Source: Gracilibacillus alcaliphilus (lineage in GTDB: Bacteria > Bacillota > Bacilli > Bacillales > Amphibacillaceae). Taken from it: a stretch of 52,067 nt of DNA. The notes under the pieces were generated by a model. That model saw only the letters and a program-made list of their open reading frames with translations. It did no database searches and was not told where the DNA came from. Location of the stretch: positions 1 to 52,067 of the forward strand of contig NZ_JAFBFA010000038.1 of the NCBI RefSeq assembly GCF_016909015.1, written 5' to 3'. Of the stretch, positions 8,863 to 17,263 are shown piece by piece; position 1 is the stretch's first letter, and every line of letters begins with the position of its first letter. The position numbers were made by a program, and so were the translations under genes.

Positions 8863-8945
8863 ATGACGGATGTCCAAATGATGTGGGTATTTATGTATTG
8901 ATAGTAGAGTCGATGAAGAAAAAAGTAAAGCATAAGGAGATATGA
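8863..8945 (+). pseudogene. Short upstream ORF before the ABC exporter, split by one base
   Basis: An excellent site (AAAGGAGG) stands 8 nt before ATG 8863. The frame gives MTDVQMMWVFMY and stops at 8901. The +1 frame continues from TTG 8898 as LIVESMKKKVKHKEI and stops at 8945, one nt before the exporter's ATG. Adding one base at TATTGA would give a 27-residue protein with a hydrophobic N-terminal half and a basic tail, fused to translational coupling. It is either a decayed small protein, a leader peptide or a frameshift site. Confidence 0.4.
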
Positions 8946-8946
8946 T

Positions 8947-10674
8947 ATGGAAAACCAATCAGTTAAAGCTTTTGTATCACTCATTTTTTCACTTAAACTG
9001 CCCAAGTTTGTTTTAGTGCTCGGTTTACTAGGCAGTGTGTTAACCACATTGGTAGGCTTAACCATTCCATTACTGACCAGAGAATTAGTGGATGGATTTT
9101 CTATTACGTCTATCAGTATCGGATTTATCGCGCTGATCATTGGTATCTTTATTCTGCATGCCTTAATAGATGGTTTTTCTGCCTATGCGCTGGCTTTTGT
9201 CGGGCAAAAGGTAGTGGCTGGATTGCGGGAATCGATTTGGTCTAAGCTCATTCGGCTGCCAGTACGTTATTTTGAGCAACAGCCGAGTGGCGAATCGGTC
9301 AGTCGTGTCATTAATGATACCGGAATTGTGAAAGATCTGGTATCTCAACATTTTCCCCAGTTTATATCTGGTTTAATTTCGATTATCGGTGCGGTCATTA
9401 TACTTTTAGTAATGGATTGGCGCATGACCTTAATGATGTTTATCGCGGTGCCGCTTACCGTAGCCGTGATGATGCCATTAGGTTCAAAAATGTCGAAAAT
9501 ATCCAGAAAATTGCAGGATCAGACTGCTACCTTTCAAGGAGAAATCCAGCAAACCATTAGTGAAATTAAGTTAATGAAATCCTCTACCGCAGAGGATGTA
9601 GAGGCTAAAAAAGGTAACACAGGTATTCTTCATTTACTTAAAACTGGATTAAGGGAAGCAAAGATTTTTTCTGTAATCGCACCATTTATGTATATGATCG
9701 TTATGTTGGTGATCGTCGCTATTATCGGTTATGGCGGGATTCGGGTCGAAGAAGGAACGATGTCAACGGGGTCATTGGTTGCCTTCTTGTTATATCTATT
9801 CCAAATTGTTTTCCCGATTACAACCTTTGCTATGTTCTTTACCGAATTACAAAAAGCAAAAGGTGCTACTGGCCGTATTATGGAGATTCTAGATGAAGAT
9901 GTAGAAGAAAGGAATCAAGGGGTAGACCGTTCGATTGATGGGTTACCGCTAACCTTCCAAAATGTTCATTTTGCTTATGAAGAGGGAGAGCCGGTTATTA
10001 CCGATATGTCTTTTTCGGCTGCTTCTGGCGAAATGATTGCCTTTGCTGGCCCTAGTGGCGGCGGGAAAACAACGGTATTCGGTTTGATCGAGCGCTATTA
10101 CAATCCAACCCAGGGTCAAGTATTGATTGGCGATCAGTCGATTGATGAATTATCGATGCGATCTTGGCGTTCACAGCTTGGTTATGTATCACAAGAAAGC
10201 TCCATGATGTCTGGTACAGTCAGAGAGAATTTAACCTACGGCCTAGCGAATGCCAGTGAAGTAACAGATGAACAGCTATGGGAAGTAGCAAGAATGGCTT
10301 ATGCCGAACAATTTATCAAAGAGCTTCCGAAAGGATTAGATACAGAAGTAGGAGAAAGAGGAACCAAATTATCAGGCGGACAGCGCCAACGGATCAATAT
10401 TGCCCGCGCCTTCCTGCGCAATCCGAAATTATTGTTGCTGGATGAAGCGACGGCAAGTCTTGACAGCCAGTCAGAACAAGTGGTGCAAAAGGCATTGCAT
10501 CGTTTAATGGAAGGCCGAACAACCTTTGTTATTGCCCACCGTCTGGCAACCATTGTCCATGCCGATCAAATTATTTTTATTGAGCAAGGTAAGATTACAG
10601 GGAGAGGGACTCATCAAGAGTTATTGGAGCAGCATGAACTGTATCGTTCTTTTGCTGAACAGCAATTGACTTAA
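8947..10674 (+). CDS. BmrA/LmrA-type multidrug ABC exporter half-transporter
   Basis: 575 residues, the usual size for homodimeric BmrA/LmrA exporters. Six transmembrane helices span about residues 20-310 (ABC_membrane domain). The ATPase domain covers 335-575, with Walker A GPSGGGKTT near residue 370, Q-loop YVSQESSMMSG, signature LSGGQRQR, Walker B LLLLDEATASLD and H-loop VIAHRLATI. One polypeptide carries both membrane and nucleotide-binding domains, so it should work as a dimer expelling lipids or drugs from the membrane. The start ATG follows AAGGAGATATG. A split mini-ORF directly upstream may affect translation. Monocistronic apart from that, with a strong terminator. Confidence 0.92.
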   Translation: MENQSVKAFVSLIFSLKLPKFVLVLGLLGSVLTTLVGLTIPLLTRELVDGFSITSISIGFIALIIGIFILHALIDGFSAYALAFVGQKVVAGLRESIWSKLIRLPVRYFEQQPSGESVSRVINDTGIVKDLVSQHFPQFISGLISIIGAVIILLVMDWRMTLMMFIAVPLTVAVMMPLGSKMSKISRKLQDQTATFQGEIQQTISEIKLMKSSTAEDVEAKKGNTGILHLLKTGLREAKIFSVIAPFMYMIVMLVIVAIIGYGGIRVEEGTMSTGSLVAFLLYLFQIVFPITTFAMFFTELQKAKGATGRIMEILDEDVEERNQGVDRSIDGLPLTFQNVHFAYEEGEPVITDMSFSAASGEMIAFAGPSGGGKTTVFGLIERYYNPTQGQVLIGDQSIDELSMRSWRSQLGYVSQESSMMSGTVRENLTYGLANASEVTDEQLWEVARMAYAEQFIKELPKGLDTEVGERGTKLSGGQRQRINIARAFLRNPKLLLLDEATASLDSQSEQVVQKALHRLMEGRTTFVIAHRLATIVHADQIIFIEQGKITGRGTHQELLEQHELYRSFAEQQLT

Positions 10675-10681
10675 TATTTAG

Positions 10682-10719
10682 AAAAAAAACGCCAAGTACA
10701 GACTTTTTGGCGTTTTTTT
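10682..10719 (+). terminator. Intrinsic terminator after the ABC exporter
   Basis: AAAAAAAACGCCAA and TTGGCGTTTTTTT form an A/T-flanked stem, so it may work in both directions. Confidence 0.9.
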
Positions 10720-10994
10720 CGTGTTGAATGGATAGATTGCTATTCCGTCGATTAGAAAGAGAGGGGATGCCCTTCATCTTCCTTATGAAAAACGCATATC
10801 TGCATTTTTGACTAGTTAGTAGATTGCTCCGGTTAACAGACCTGCCAAGAGAAATTCCTTCGTGTGCCCCCGTTTTTTGTATAGAAATCGAAGCTAGCAT
10901 AAAAATGAATAATTCCCAGCACAAGCATGTAAGTGGAGACGATCCTGTTATCCGCAAGGAAATCAAGATTAACCGGCTTCATGAACAAATAGAA
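10720..10994. other. Gap between the exporter and the ytr-like locus
   Basis: No solid gene. A 36-codon frame on the plus strand (10905-11015; MNNSQHKHVSGDDPVIRKEI, ending ETGKMDK) has protein-like composition but no ribosome site, and its end overlaps the ATPase remnant on the other strand. It may be the tail of a lost gene. Confidence 0.35.
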
Positions 10995-11372
10995 ACAGGT
11001 AAAATGGACAAATAAATCATGCAGTGATATCGGTCCAATTTCTAAGCCCAGTGTTTGCGCCTAGCTGTGCTGTTGCTCTGTTAAGGAGCCGTAGACCACA
11101 TTCCAGCTAATTGGTGTGTGCTCAGGACTTGGAAGGGTTAAGTAAAGGTATCAACTGCTTTTGACTGTTCCTGTAATGGAGACCCCTTGTTCCATGTTCC
11201 ATCAAATTATCATTTGTATCTTGTAAGATCACTTTTCCTTGATCAATGATCACACCTCATCAAATAGATATTCCATTTCAGAAACAAGATGCGTGGATAA
11301 AATGATCGTACGAGGGTATCGTTCTTGATCAACCAATATTTCTTGATAAAAGATTTCTCGGGGTAGGCCGCA
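10995..11372 (-). pseudogene. Decayed ABC ATPase of the YtrB type
   Basis: On the minus strand the broken translation reads GLPREIFYQEILVDQERYP, RTIILSTHLVSEMEYLFDE, then after a frameshift IIDQGKVILQDTNDNLMEHG and finally GLEIGPISLHDLFVH. These line up segment by segment with the C-terminal half of the intact ATPase at 13507-14382 (ELFYQEILAEQERYP, FSTHLVSEMDYLFDE, LEIGRLSLHDLFVHV). Walker A and signature regions are gone. It lies 7 nt after the GntR gene, the place an ATPase gene normally occupies in ytrAB-type operons, so it looks like the leftover of a second copy of the cassette. Confidence 0.85.
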
Positions 11373-11378
11373 TGTTAA

Positions 11379-11747
11379 TTACCTCCCTTTTGCCTGTTTA
11401 ATTAATTCAATAATTTCATTCTCACTAATCTGCAGCTTCTTAGCTTCTTGTACTAAGCCAATTACATAGTTATCCATAAAGGCTTGCTTCCGTTTCTGTA
11501 TGAGCTTTTGTTTAGCTCCTTCTGCCACAAACATACCAACACCCCGTTTCTTAAACAAAATTCCTTCCTCAACTAATTGAGTGACGCCTTTGGAAATGGT
11601 CGCATGGTTAATTTTATAAAACTGTACCAGTTGATTAGTAGAAGGGGCTTGCTCTCCTTCTTTCAGCTGATCATTAACAATCTGGTCTTCAATTCGTTCA
11701 CGTACTTGAACAAAAATAGGTTTACTATCGTGAAATGAAGTAGACAT
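11379..11747 (-). CDS. GntR-family (YtrA subfamily) transcriptional regulator
   Basis: 122 residues, the compact YtrA size. Winged helix: PIFVQVRERIEDQIVNDQL, GEQAPSTNQLVQFYKINHAT, ISKGVTQLVEEGILFKKRG and VGMFV. The short C-terminal helical tail (about 80-122) serves dimerisation. YtrA-type regulators repress the ABC-transporter operon they sit in. Here the gene follows a broken hydrolase gene and precedes a decayed ATPase, while an intact ATPase-permease pair with a palindromic operator lies upstream on the same strand; that operator is its most likely target. A typical ribosome site is only weakly visible (AAAGGATGG before the ATG). Confidence 0.9.
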   Translation of the reverse strand: MSTSFHDSKPIFVQVRERIEDQIVNDQLKEGEQAPSTNQLVQFYKINHATISKGVTQLVEEGILFKKRGVGMFVAEGAKQKLIQKRKQAFMDNYVIGLVQEAKKLQISENEIIELIKQAKGR

Positions 11748-11774
11748 CTGTCTTTCACCATCCTTTCGTCCCGT

Positions 11775-12783
11775 TTAATCCGCGCTGTATTTATTTAAAA
11801 ATTCGAATAGTTTCTGATCGCTATCCTGTTTTGCCTCCATATTGGCCTCTTCTGCTCTTCTGTATCGCCTAATTTCATCCCGACCAGTTGAGGCGGTGCA
11901 CCAAATACATGTCCTGCTTCTGGATAAATTACCACTTTGCTTGATCATCTAAGACTTCCCCGATTTCCTTAGCAGCAATATCCCCTTCGTTTTGTTCACC
12001 GGCTAACAGTAAGGCATGACCGTCAATGTGAGATAGATCAATTCGCGCTTCTTGGCTGTGATCATTCATCTCAACAGCTGTTTCATAAGTGGGACGATAG
12101 GATACAGGGTTTAACACAAACATATCAAACATCAATTTGATAAAAGAAGGGAAACTGGATTGTGTGTTATATCAATATAAAGCATCTCGGTATCTTCCCA
12201 TATCCAAGAAGATCTTGCTTCCTCGTTAAAAACTAAGCCTTGATAGATATAGCTGCTAGGTGTGTATAACACCAAATGATGGACTTCGTTATAATAATTA
12301 GTAAGCACTAAAGCGAGCTCTGCACCTTTTGAGCCTCCAATAATCGTTATATCCTCATTATTTAATTCGGCCTCATCCAAGAAATCTTGGAAGAATTCCA
12401 ATAGTATTTTGTTCAATGTATCCACCTGATTATCGGCTCCAAAAAAGAACAAGGAATACACCTCATAGCCTTGTTCGGATATTTGTTCTGCCAAAGGGAA
12501 ATTACTGCTTCCTTCAGAGCCGCCAAAGACAACAATGGGTTCCGCCGCTATCGGTGTATCTGGTTGTAAATGAAAACCACTTGCCATTCCGTTTTTAAAG
12601 TACCGGACTGTTCCGTATGAAAATTGTTCTGGATAATCGGACAAGTCATGATAATTCTCTGTTTCTTGCATGTCTGAGACATTATATTTATTGACGTTAT
12701 AGAATCTCAAACTAAATAAAGTAATGACGAGAACTAGGATTAGAATCGCTGCAATAAACAAAATCGCGCAGCAATTTTTTCAC
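11775..12783 (-). pseudogene. Broken acyl-CoA thioester hydrolase / BAAT-type alpha/beta hydrolase
   Basis: The reading frame is interrupted at least three times. A GTG at 12783 after AAGGAGTG starts MKKLLR, the frame shifts into LFIAAILILVLVITLF (membrane anchor), and the main piece (to 12132) carries VVFGGSEGSSNFPLAE and the nucleophile elbow IIGGSKGAELAL. A second piece (12135-11929) has IDGHALLLAGEQNE, and a third frame gives VIYPEAGHVFGAPPQLVGM, with the catalytic His, then FLNKYSAD and a stop at 11775. The Ser and His of the triad are recognisable on separate fragments, as in the BAAT C-terminal family (PF08840). All members of this family need one continuous domain, so the gene is almost certainly dead. 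It sits between the permease and GntR genes. Confidence 0.8.
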
Positions 12784-12799
12784 GTGAAACACTCCTTGT

Positions 12800-13510
12800 T
12801 TAATGTAGTCGAATCGTTACATCCTTTACTAATCGATAATTGACAGTAATTAAGGCAAGAAAAAGCAGTGCTGTGATAAGATAAGCAGGAAAACCTGTAA
12901 TCATCCAAGCGTCCGGAAAAAGTGAGATCGGAGCCGTGCTAAATAAGCTGCCGTGTAATAGTTCCAACAGACTGACTAATACAACACTGGCCGCAACAAA
13001 CAGTAAGCCAATTTTCCAGAGAAAACGATAAAAGCCAAGACCTATTAGCCAGCCAATCAAAAAATAAGCGAAATGAGTGATCGTGAAGGTGCTGAAGCTA
13101 GTCAGCGCCGATAGAATGCCATTTTCACTGATTCCCTCTGTCCAAGGGATCGGAATGCCTATTAATGAAAACACACCTTCTAATAAAAGGACCATTAGGA
13201 CAAAGAAAAAGGCCAAGACGATCGACAATAGGACAGAGGCGAAAAGGGCTGCCTTAAAGAAATTCTTTCGAGTTATTCCGAATTTAACATAATAATCAAG
13301 GAATCCATATGTGTACAGGATTCCGACAATTAGCATAAAGATAGCCGAAGCATTATTACTAATCAAAAAATCTTCTAATTGAATTCCTGCAATAAAAGTA
13401 AGTCCAATCAAAATGATAAACATAATTACTAAAAACCATGCCGCCCATTTTAACTGTTCACTTAATAATCCCCAGCCTAACTTCTTGGATCTTGTTATAG
13501 TCTGATTCAT
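12800..13510 (-). CDS. ABC transporter permease (Ytr-like, six-helix)
   Basis: 236 residues with about six hydrophobic helices (near 25-48, 55-75, 90-115, 135-160, 170-190 and 205-228). The cytoplasmic loop YYVKFGITRKNFFKAAL is characteristic of the small ABC-2-like permeases linked to YtrB-type ATPases. The ATG at 13510 overlaps the ATPase stop (ATGA), so the two are translationally coupled and surely work together. The substrate is not evident; related ytr/bcr-like systems respond to cell-wall antibiotics in Bacillus (family knowledge). Confidence 0.8.
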   Translation of the reverse strand: MNQTITRSKKLGWGLLSEQLKWAAWFLVIMFIILIGLTFIAGIQLEDFLISNNASAIFMLIVGILYTYGFLDYYVKFGITRKNFFKAALFASVLLSIVLAFFFVLMVLLLEGVFSLIGIPIPWTEGISENGILSALTSFSTFTITHFAYFLIGWLIGLGFYRFLWKIGLLFVAASVVLVSLLELLHGSLFSTAPISLFPDAWMITGFPAYLITALLFLALITVNYRLVKDVTIRLH

Positions 13511-14382
13511 GATTCTTCCTCCTTCGTTACATGTACAAACAAGTCATGAAGAGATAATCTTCCTATTTCTAATCCCAATTCTTGCGCCTCTCGTTGTTGT
13601 TGCTCGGTTAAAGCACCATAAACCATCACTGATTTCGTTCCGCCTAAGCTGTGGCTGTTAATTACCTCAAGGGTATCGGTAAAGGACTCGACATCAGCTT
13701 GTGCTCCAGTAATAGAGACGCCTTTTTCCATTACTCGCTCATTACTGTCCTGCAGCAGTAGTTTTCCCTCATTGATAATCAATATCTCATCAAACAGATA
13801 ATCCATCTCTGACACCAAATGGGTAGAAAAGATGATGGTTCGTGGATATCGTTCCTGTTCTGCTAATATCTCTTGGTAGAACAGCTCTCTTGTCGGTGCG
13901 TCCATCCCTAGATAGGCCTCATCAAAGATTGTAAGCGGAGCGCGGCTTGCTAAACCAATGGTGGCTTGAAAGGCTGATTGCTTTCCTTTTGATAATTGAT
14001 CGAGGCCTTTATCTAACGGAATCTTGAACTTTTTTGCCAGACTGTGGGCATATTCTACATCATAATTCGGTCGAAAATAACGCATTTCTTTTAACAGTGT
14101 ATCGACTTTGTCGTAATTGTAGGTATGATCTTGGTCATAAATAAAGGCTGTACCTTCCATAATGCGCTCGTTTTCAAAGGGATCTTCGCCATCAATTAAG
14201 ACGGTCCCTTGTTTTGCTGGGCGAAAGGAAGCTAACACCGTTAATAAGGTTGTCTTTCCTGCCCCATTCCTTCCTAACAGGCCATGAATCTTGTTTGCTG
14301 TTAGACGGAAACTCAATTGATCAATTGCTTTAAACTGTTTATAACTTAAGGTTACATCTTTTACTTCTACAGAATAACCCAT
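13507..14382 (-). CDS. ABC transporter ATPase (YtrB-like)
   Basis: 291 residues. Walker A GLLGRNGAGKTTLL near residue 40, a degenerate signature LSKGKQSAF, Walker B LTIFDEAYLGMDAP and H-loop FSTHLVSEMD. The K in place of the second G-Q of LSGGQ and DEAYLGMD are typical of the YtrB/BcrA-like group. C-terminal extension LEIGRLSLHDLFVHVTKE is shared with the decayed copy at 10995-11372. First gene of the minus-strand operon (ATPase, permease, broken hydrolase, GntR), downstream of the palindromic operator. Confidence 0.9.
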   Translation of the reverse strand: MGYSVEVKDVTLSYKQFKAIDQLSFRLTANKIHGLLGRNGAGKTTLLTVLASFRPAKQGTVLIDGEDPFENERIMEGTAFIYDQDHTYNYDKVDTLLKEMRYFRPNYDVEYAHSLAKKFKIPLDKGLDQLSKGKQSAFQATIGLASRAPLTIFDEAYLGMDAPTRELFYQEILAEQERYPRTIIFSTHLVSEMDYLFDEILIINEGKLLLQDSNERVMEKGVSITGAQADVESFTDTLEVINSHSLGGTKSVMVYGALTEQQQREAQELGLEIGRLSLHDLFVHVTKEEES

Positions 14383-14422
14383 ATATATTCCCTCCTTTTT
14401 GGAAATTAGGTATTACTGTTAT

Positions 14423-14474
14423 ATGGTTATATACTTATGTGTATAACCATAACAGTGTGACAATTAATTGTCAA
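14423..14474 (-). promoter_or_regulatory. Promoter and palindromic operator of the ytr-like operon
   Basis: On the minus strand TTGACA (14474-14469) is followed after 17 nt by TATGGT. Overlapping and just downstream is an inverted repeat, ATGGTTATA (14423-14431) and TATAACCAT (14442-14450), with 10 nt between the arms; the similarity extends outwards as CTGTT / AACAG. Its place over the -10 region fits repression, most simply by the GntR protein of the same operon. Binding is inferred. Confidence 0.7.
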
Positions 14475-14589
14475 GTGAATGTTAGAGAAATTTGTGTAAA
14501 AACGTATCTCATTAAGGCAAAGCAGCCTTTTTCTAAAAAAATAAATCAGCATAAAGCCCATGATATCAACATATAAATAAAATAAATTA

Positions 14590-14668
14590 TTTCCTTAAGG
14601 AAACATTATTGACAAAGGGAAATTTAGCGTGTAAATTAGTAGACAGACAAAAAGTTTCCTAATGGAAA
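14590..14668 (+). promoter_or_regulatory. mntABCD promoter with two MntR boxes
   Basis: TTTCCTTAAGGAAA at 14590-14603 is a perfect palindrome and matches the core of B. subtilis MntR sites (CCTTAAGGAAAC). A second, weaker box TTTCCTAATGGAAA lies at 14655-14668. Between them are -35 TTGACA (14609), a 17-nt spacer and -10 TAAATT (14632). One box precedes the -35 and one overlies the early transcript, as expected for manganese-dependent repression. Confidence 0.85.
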
Positions 14669-14681
14669 AGGAGAGGGTCAT

Positions 14682-15629
14682 ATGAATAATTGGAAAAAAA
14701 TAAGTGTTTTTTTCGCTATGTTTGTATTATTTTTAGCAGCTTGTGGTTCATCAAATAAATCATCCGAAGCAGGATCAGAAGAACCCATTCATGTATTAGC
14801 AACGATTGCGCAAATTGGTGAGCCATTATCTGTTATCGGCGGCGAGCATGTGAAAGTGGAAACTCTAATGGGGCCATCCGTTGATCCTCATTTATATAAC
14901 CCAACGAATAGTGATATTAATAAAGTAAATGAGGCAGATGTCGTCTTTTATAATGGGTTATACTTAGAGGCACAGATGGAAGAAATGCTTGAATCGATTG
15001 CCTCAGAAAAACCTGTGCTGGCATTAGGAGATGCTCTTTCGAAAGATCAATTATTGGAAGATGAAGAAGGAGCAACAGATCCGCATATTTGGTTTGATAT
15101 TGATTTATGGGAGCAGGGATTAGAAGCAGCTGTAGCAAAATTAAAGGAATATGCCCCAGAATATGCAGATGATTTTGACGCCAATATGGAAAAATATTCT
15201 GTGCAGCTAGAAGAACTAAGAGAGGAAGCAGAGCTTCTGCAAGAGATCCCTAAAGAACAAAGAGTACTAGTAACAGCTCACGATGCATTTGGATATTTCG
15301 GCAATTCACACAATATGGAAGTAGTTGGATTGCAAGGATTGAGTACCGAATCAGAAGCGGGTGTTTCTGATATCAATGATACGATTGCTTTAATTGAAGA
15401 GTATCAAGTACCTGCTATTTTTGTAGAAAGCAGTGTCAATCAAGACACCATTAATGCCGTGGTGGAAGGTACCAAAAATAACGGTGCAGATGTATCAATC
15501 GGTGGAGAATTGTATTCCGATGCTATGGGTGAAGAAGGCACGGAAGAAGGTACTTATATTGGAATGTATAAATACAATGTAAACACCATCCATGATGCAT
15601 TAACAGGAGGGGGAAATGATAGTGAGTAA
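14682..15629 (+). CDS. mntA: Manganese ABC transporter substrate-binding lipoprotein
   Basis: 315 residues. Signal peptide with lipobox FLAAC (Cys21). Cluster A-I metal-binding fold (ZnuA/PsaA family): ATIAQIGEPLSVIGGEHVKV, first ligand His in DPHLYNPTNSD, second in TDPHIWFDIDLW, Glu in GLSTESEAGVSD and Asp in the C-terminal ELYSDAMG region. There is no His-rich loop, which zinc binders usually have; the H-H-E-D set is the manganese type. The MntR boxes upstream confirm manganese. Ribosome site AAGGAGAG. It overlaps the ATPase gene by 14 nt. Confidence 0.93.
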   Translation: MNNWKKISVFFAMFVLFLAACGSSNKSSEAGSEEPIHVLATIAQIGEPLSVIGGEHVKVETLMGPSVDPHLYNPTNSDINKVNEADVVFYNGLYLEAQMEEMLESIASEKPVLALGDALSKDQLLEDEEGATDPHIWFDIDLWEQGLEAAVAKLKEYAPEYADDFDANMEKYSVQLEELREEAELLQEIPKEQRVLVTAHDAFGYFGNSHNMEVVGLQGLSTESEAGVSDINDTIALIEEYQVPAIFVESSVNQDTINAVVEGTKNNGADVSIGGELYSDAMGEEGTEEGTYIGMYKYNVNTIHDALTGGGNDSE

Positions 15630-16383
15630 CTCCATTATTCAAGTGGAACATTTATCAGCTGCCTATCAAAAAAATACAGTATTAACAGATATCAATTTTG
15701 AAGTGAAGGCAGGTACGTTAACAAGTATCGTTGGTCCTAATGGTGCTGGTAAATCTACTTTAATCAAAACGATGTTAGCCTTACATCCAACCTTAACTGG
15801 CAAGGTTAGTTTTTTTGGAAAATCGTTTGAAAAGGCAAAAAAACAAATTGGTTATGTCCCGCAACGAGGTTCCGTTGATTGGGACTTTCCAACCAATGCC
15901 TTAGATGTCGTTACCATGGGGTTGTACGGCAAAATTGGTTTTTTCCGTATTCCTATGAAAAAAGATAAACAGAAAGCTTTTGAAGCCCTTGAAAAAATGG
16001 GAATGTCTGCATATGCTAACCGACAGATCAGCCAATTATCCGGTGGACAGCAGCAACGAGTGTTTCTCGCCCGGGCTTTGGTACAAGAAGCTGATCTTTA
16101 CTTTATGGATGAGCCGCTTGCTGGGGTGGATGCCTCCACAGAGAAAGCGATTATGGCTATCTTAGAAGAACTAAAAAAACAAGGCAAAACAGTCATGGTA
16201 GTTCACCATGACCTGCAGACTGTACCAGAATATTTTGATCATGTGTTATTTTTAAATCACACGGTATATGCCCACGGTACAGTAGAGGAGACATTTACTG
16301 ATTCAAATATCATAAAAACGTATGGCGGTAATATGTCTTGGCTGAGAGAGGGAGATAAAAATGTGGTCCATACTACTTCATAG
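15616..16383 (+). CDS. mntB: Manganese ABC transporter ATP-binding protein
   Basis: 255 residues. Walker A GPNGAGKSTLIK, Q-loop YVPQRGSVDWDFP, signature LSGGQQQR, Walker B DLYFMDEPLAGVD and H-loop VVHHDLQTV. The VPQR...DWDFP motif is characteristic of the MntB/SitB/ZnuC metal-transport branch. Start at ATG 15616 after AGGAGGGGG; GTG 15622 is an alternative. Overlaps its neighbours on both sides (14 nt and 23 nt), so the operon is tightly coupled. Confidence 0.93.
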   Translation: MIVSNSIIQVEHLSAAYQKNTVLTDINFEVKAGTLTSIVGPNGAGKSTLIKTMLALHPTLTGKVSFFGKSFEKAKKQIGYVPQRGSVDWDFPTNALDVVTMGLYGKIGFFRIPMKKDKQKAFEALEKMGMSAYANRQISQLSGGQQQRVFLARALVQEADLYFMDEPLAGVDASTEKAIMAILEELKKQGKTVMVVHHDLQTVPEYFDHVLFLNHTVYAHGTVEETFTDSNIIKTYGGNMSWLREGDKNVVHTTS

Positions 16384-17263
16384 TAATACCATTTGGGTTA
16401 TGCTTAGCACTACCATACTAGGCATTGCTGCTGGTGTGGTCGGCTGCTTAGCCTATTGGAAGCGGCAAAATCTGATGAGTGATGCCTTGTCACATGCAGC
16501 ATTACCTGGAGTAGTGATCGCCTTTTTAATTATCGGAGAAAAAAATCTGCTGATATTAGTGATTGGTGCTGCAGCTACTTCCTTAGTTGGAGCGTTATTG
16601 ATTCAATGGGTCACCACATCCAGCCGTATTACCGAGGATACAGCAATGGGGATTGTGTTATCGGTGTTTTATGGCTTCGGCGTTATGCTGCTGTCGATTG
16701 CGAACCGATCGGCAGGAGGTAATCAAAGTGGTTTAAACAATTTTATTTATGGGCAGGCTGCTGCCATGGTAAGGTCGGACGTAATCACCATGATTGTCTT
16801 AGCTGGTTTTGTTATTTTTCTTATTGCTGTTATATTCAAAGAGTGGAAGCTGTATTTGTTTGATGCTGGATTTGCTCAAGGTTTGGGACGTTCCATCAAA
16901 GGAATGAATACCTTATATACGATTATATTAGTCATTACAATTGTGATTGGTATTCAAGCAGTTGGTGTAATTCTCATGGCAGCTATGCTGATTATTCCAG
17001 CAGTTAGTTCTCGCTATTGGACTCATTCGTTTAAGAGTATGATTTGGCTGTCCGGCATATTTGGAGGAATGGCAGGTGCGCTAGGTACATGGATCAGTGC
17101 AACTGGAAGCGGACTGCCAACAGGTCCGTTTATTGTGATTGTTTCTGCGGGACTCTTTTTAATAGCCCTGCTGTTTGGTAAAGAAAAGGGTCTTATTATT
17201 CACGTCCTTCAGTTTAAATCGCAACAAAAACAATTTACGGTTAGAAAGAAGGAAGTGTCATGA
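16361..17263 (+). CDS. mntC: Manganese ABC transporter permease 1
   Basis: 300 residues, ABC-3 family, with eight to nine hydrophobic segments. The family motif GCLAYWKRQNLMSDALSHAA stands near residues 30-50, and the ATPase-contact region QAVGVILMAAMLIIPA near 200-215. It is one of two related permeases forming the membrane channel with MntD. The long C-terminal tail is basic. It overlaps mntB by 23 nt and mntD by 4 nt. Confidence 0.92.
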   Translation: MWSILLHSNTIWVMLSTTILGIAAGVVGCLAYWKRQNLMSDALSHAALPGVVIAFLIIGEKNLLILVIGAAATSLVGALLIQWVTTSSRITEDTAMGIVLSVFYGFGVMLLSIANRSAGGNQSGLNNFIYGQAAAMVRSDVITMIVLAGFVIFLIAVIFKEWKLYLFDAGFAQGLGRSIKGMNTLYTIILVITIVIGIQAVGVILMAAMLIIPAVSSRYWTHSFKSMIWLSGIFGGMAGALGTWISATGSGLPTGPFIVIVSAGLFLIALLFGKEKGLIIHVLQFKSQQKQFTVRKKEVS

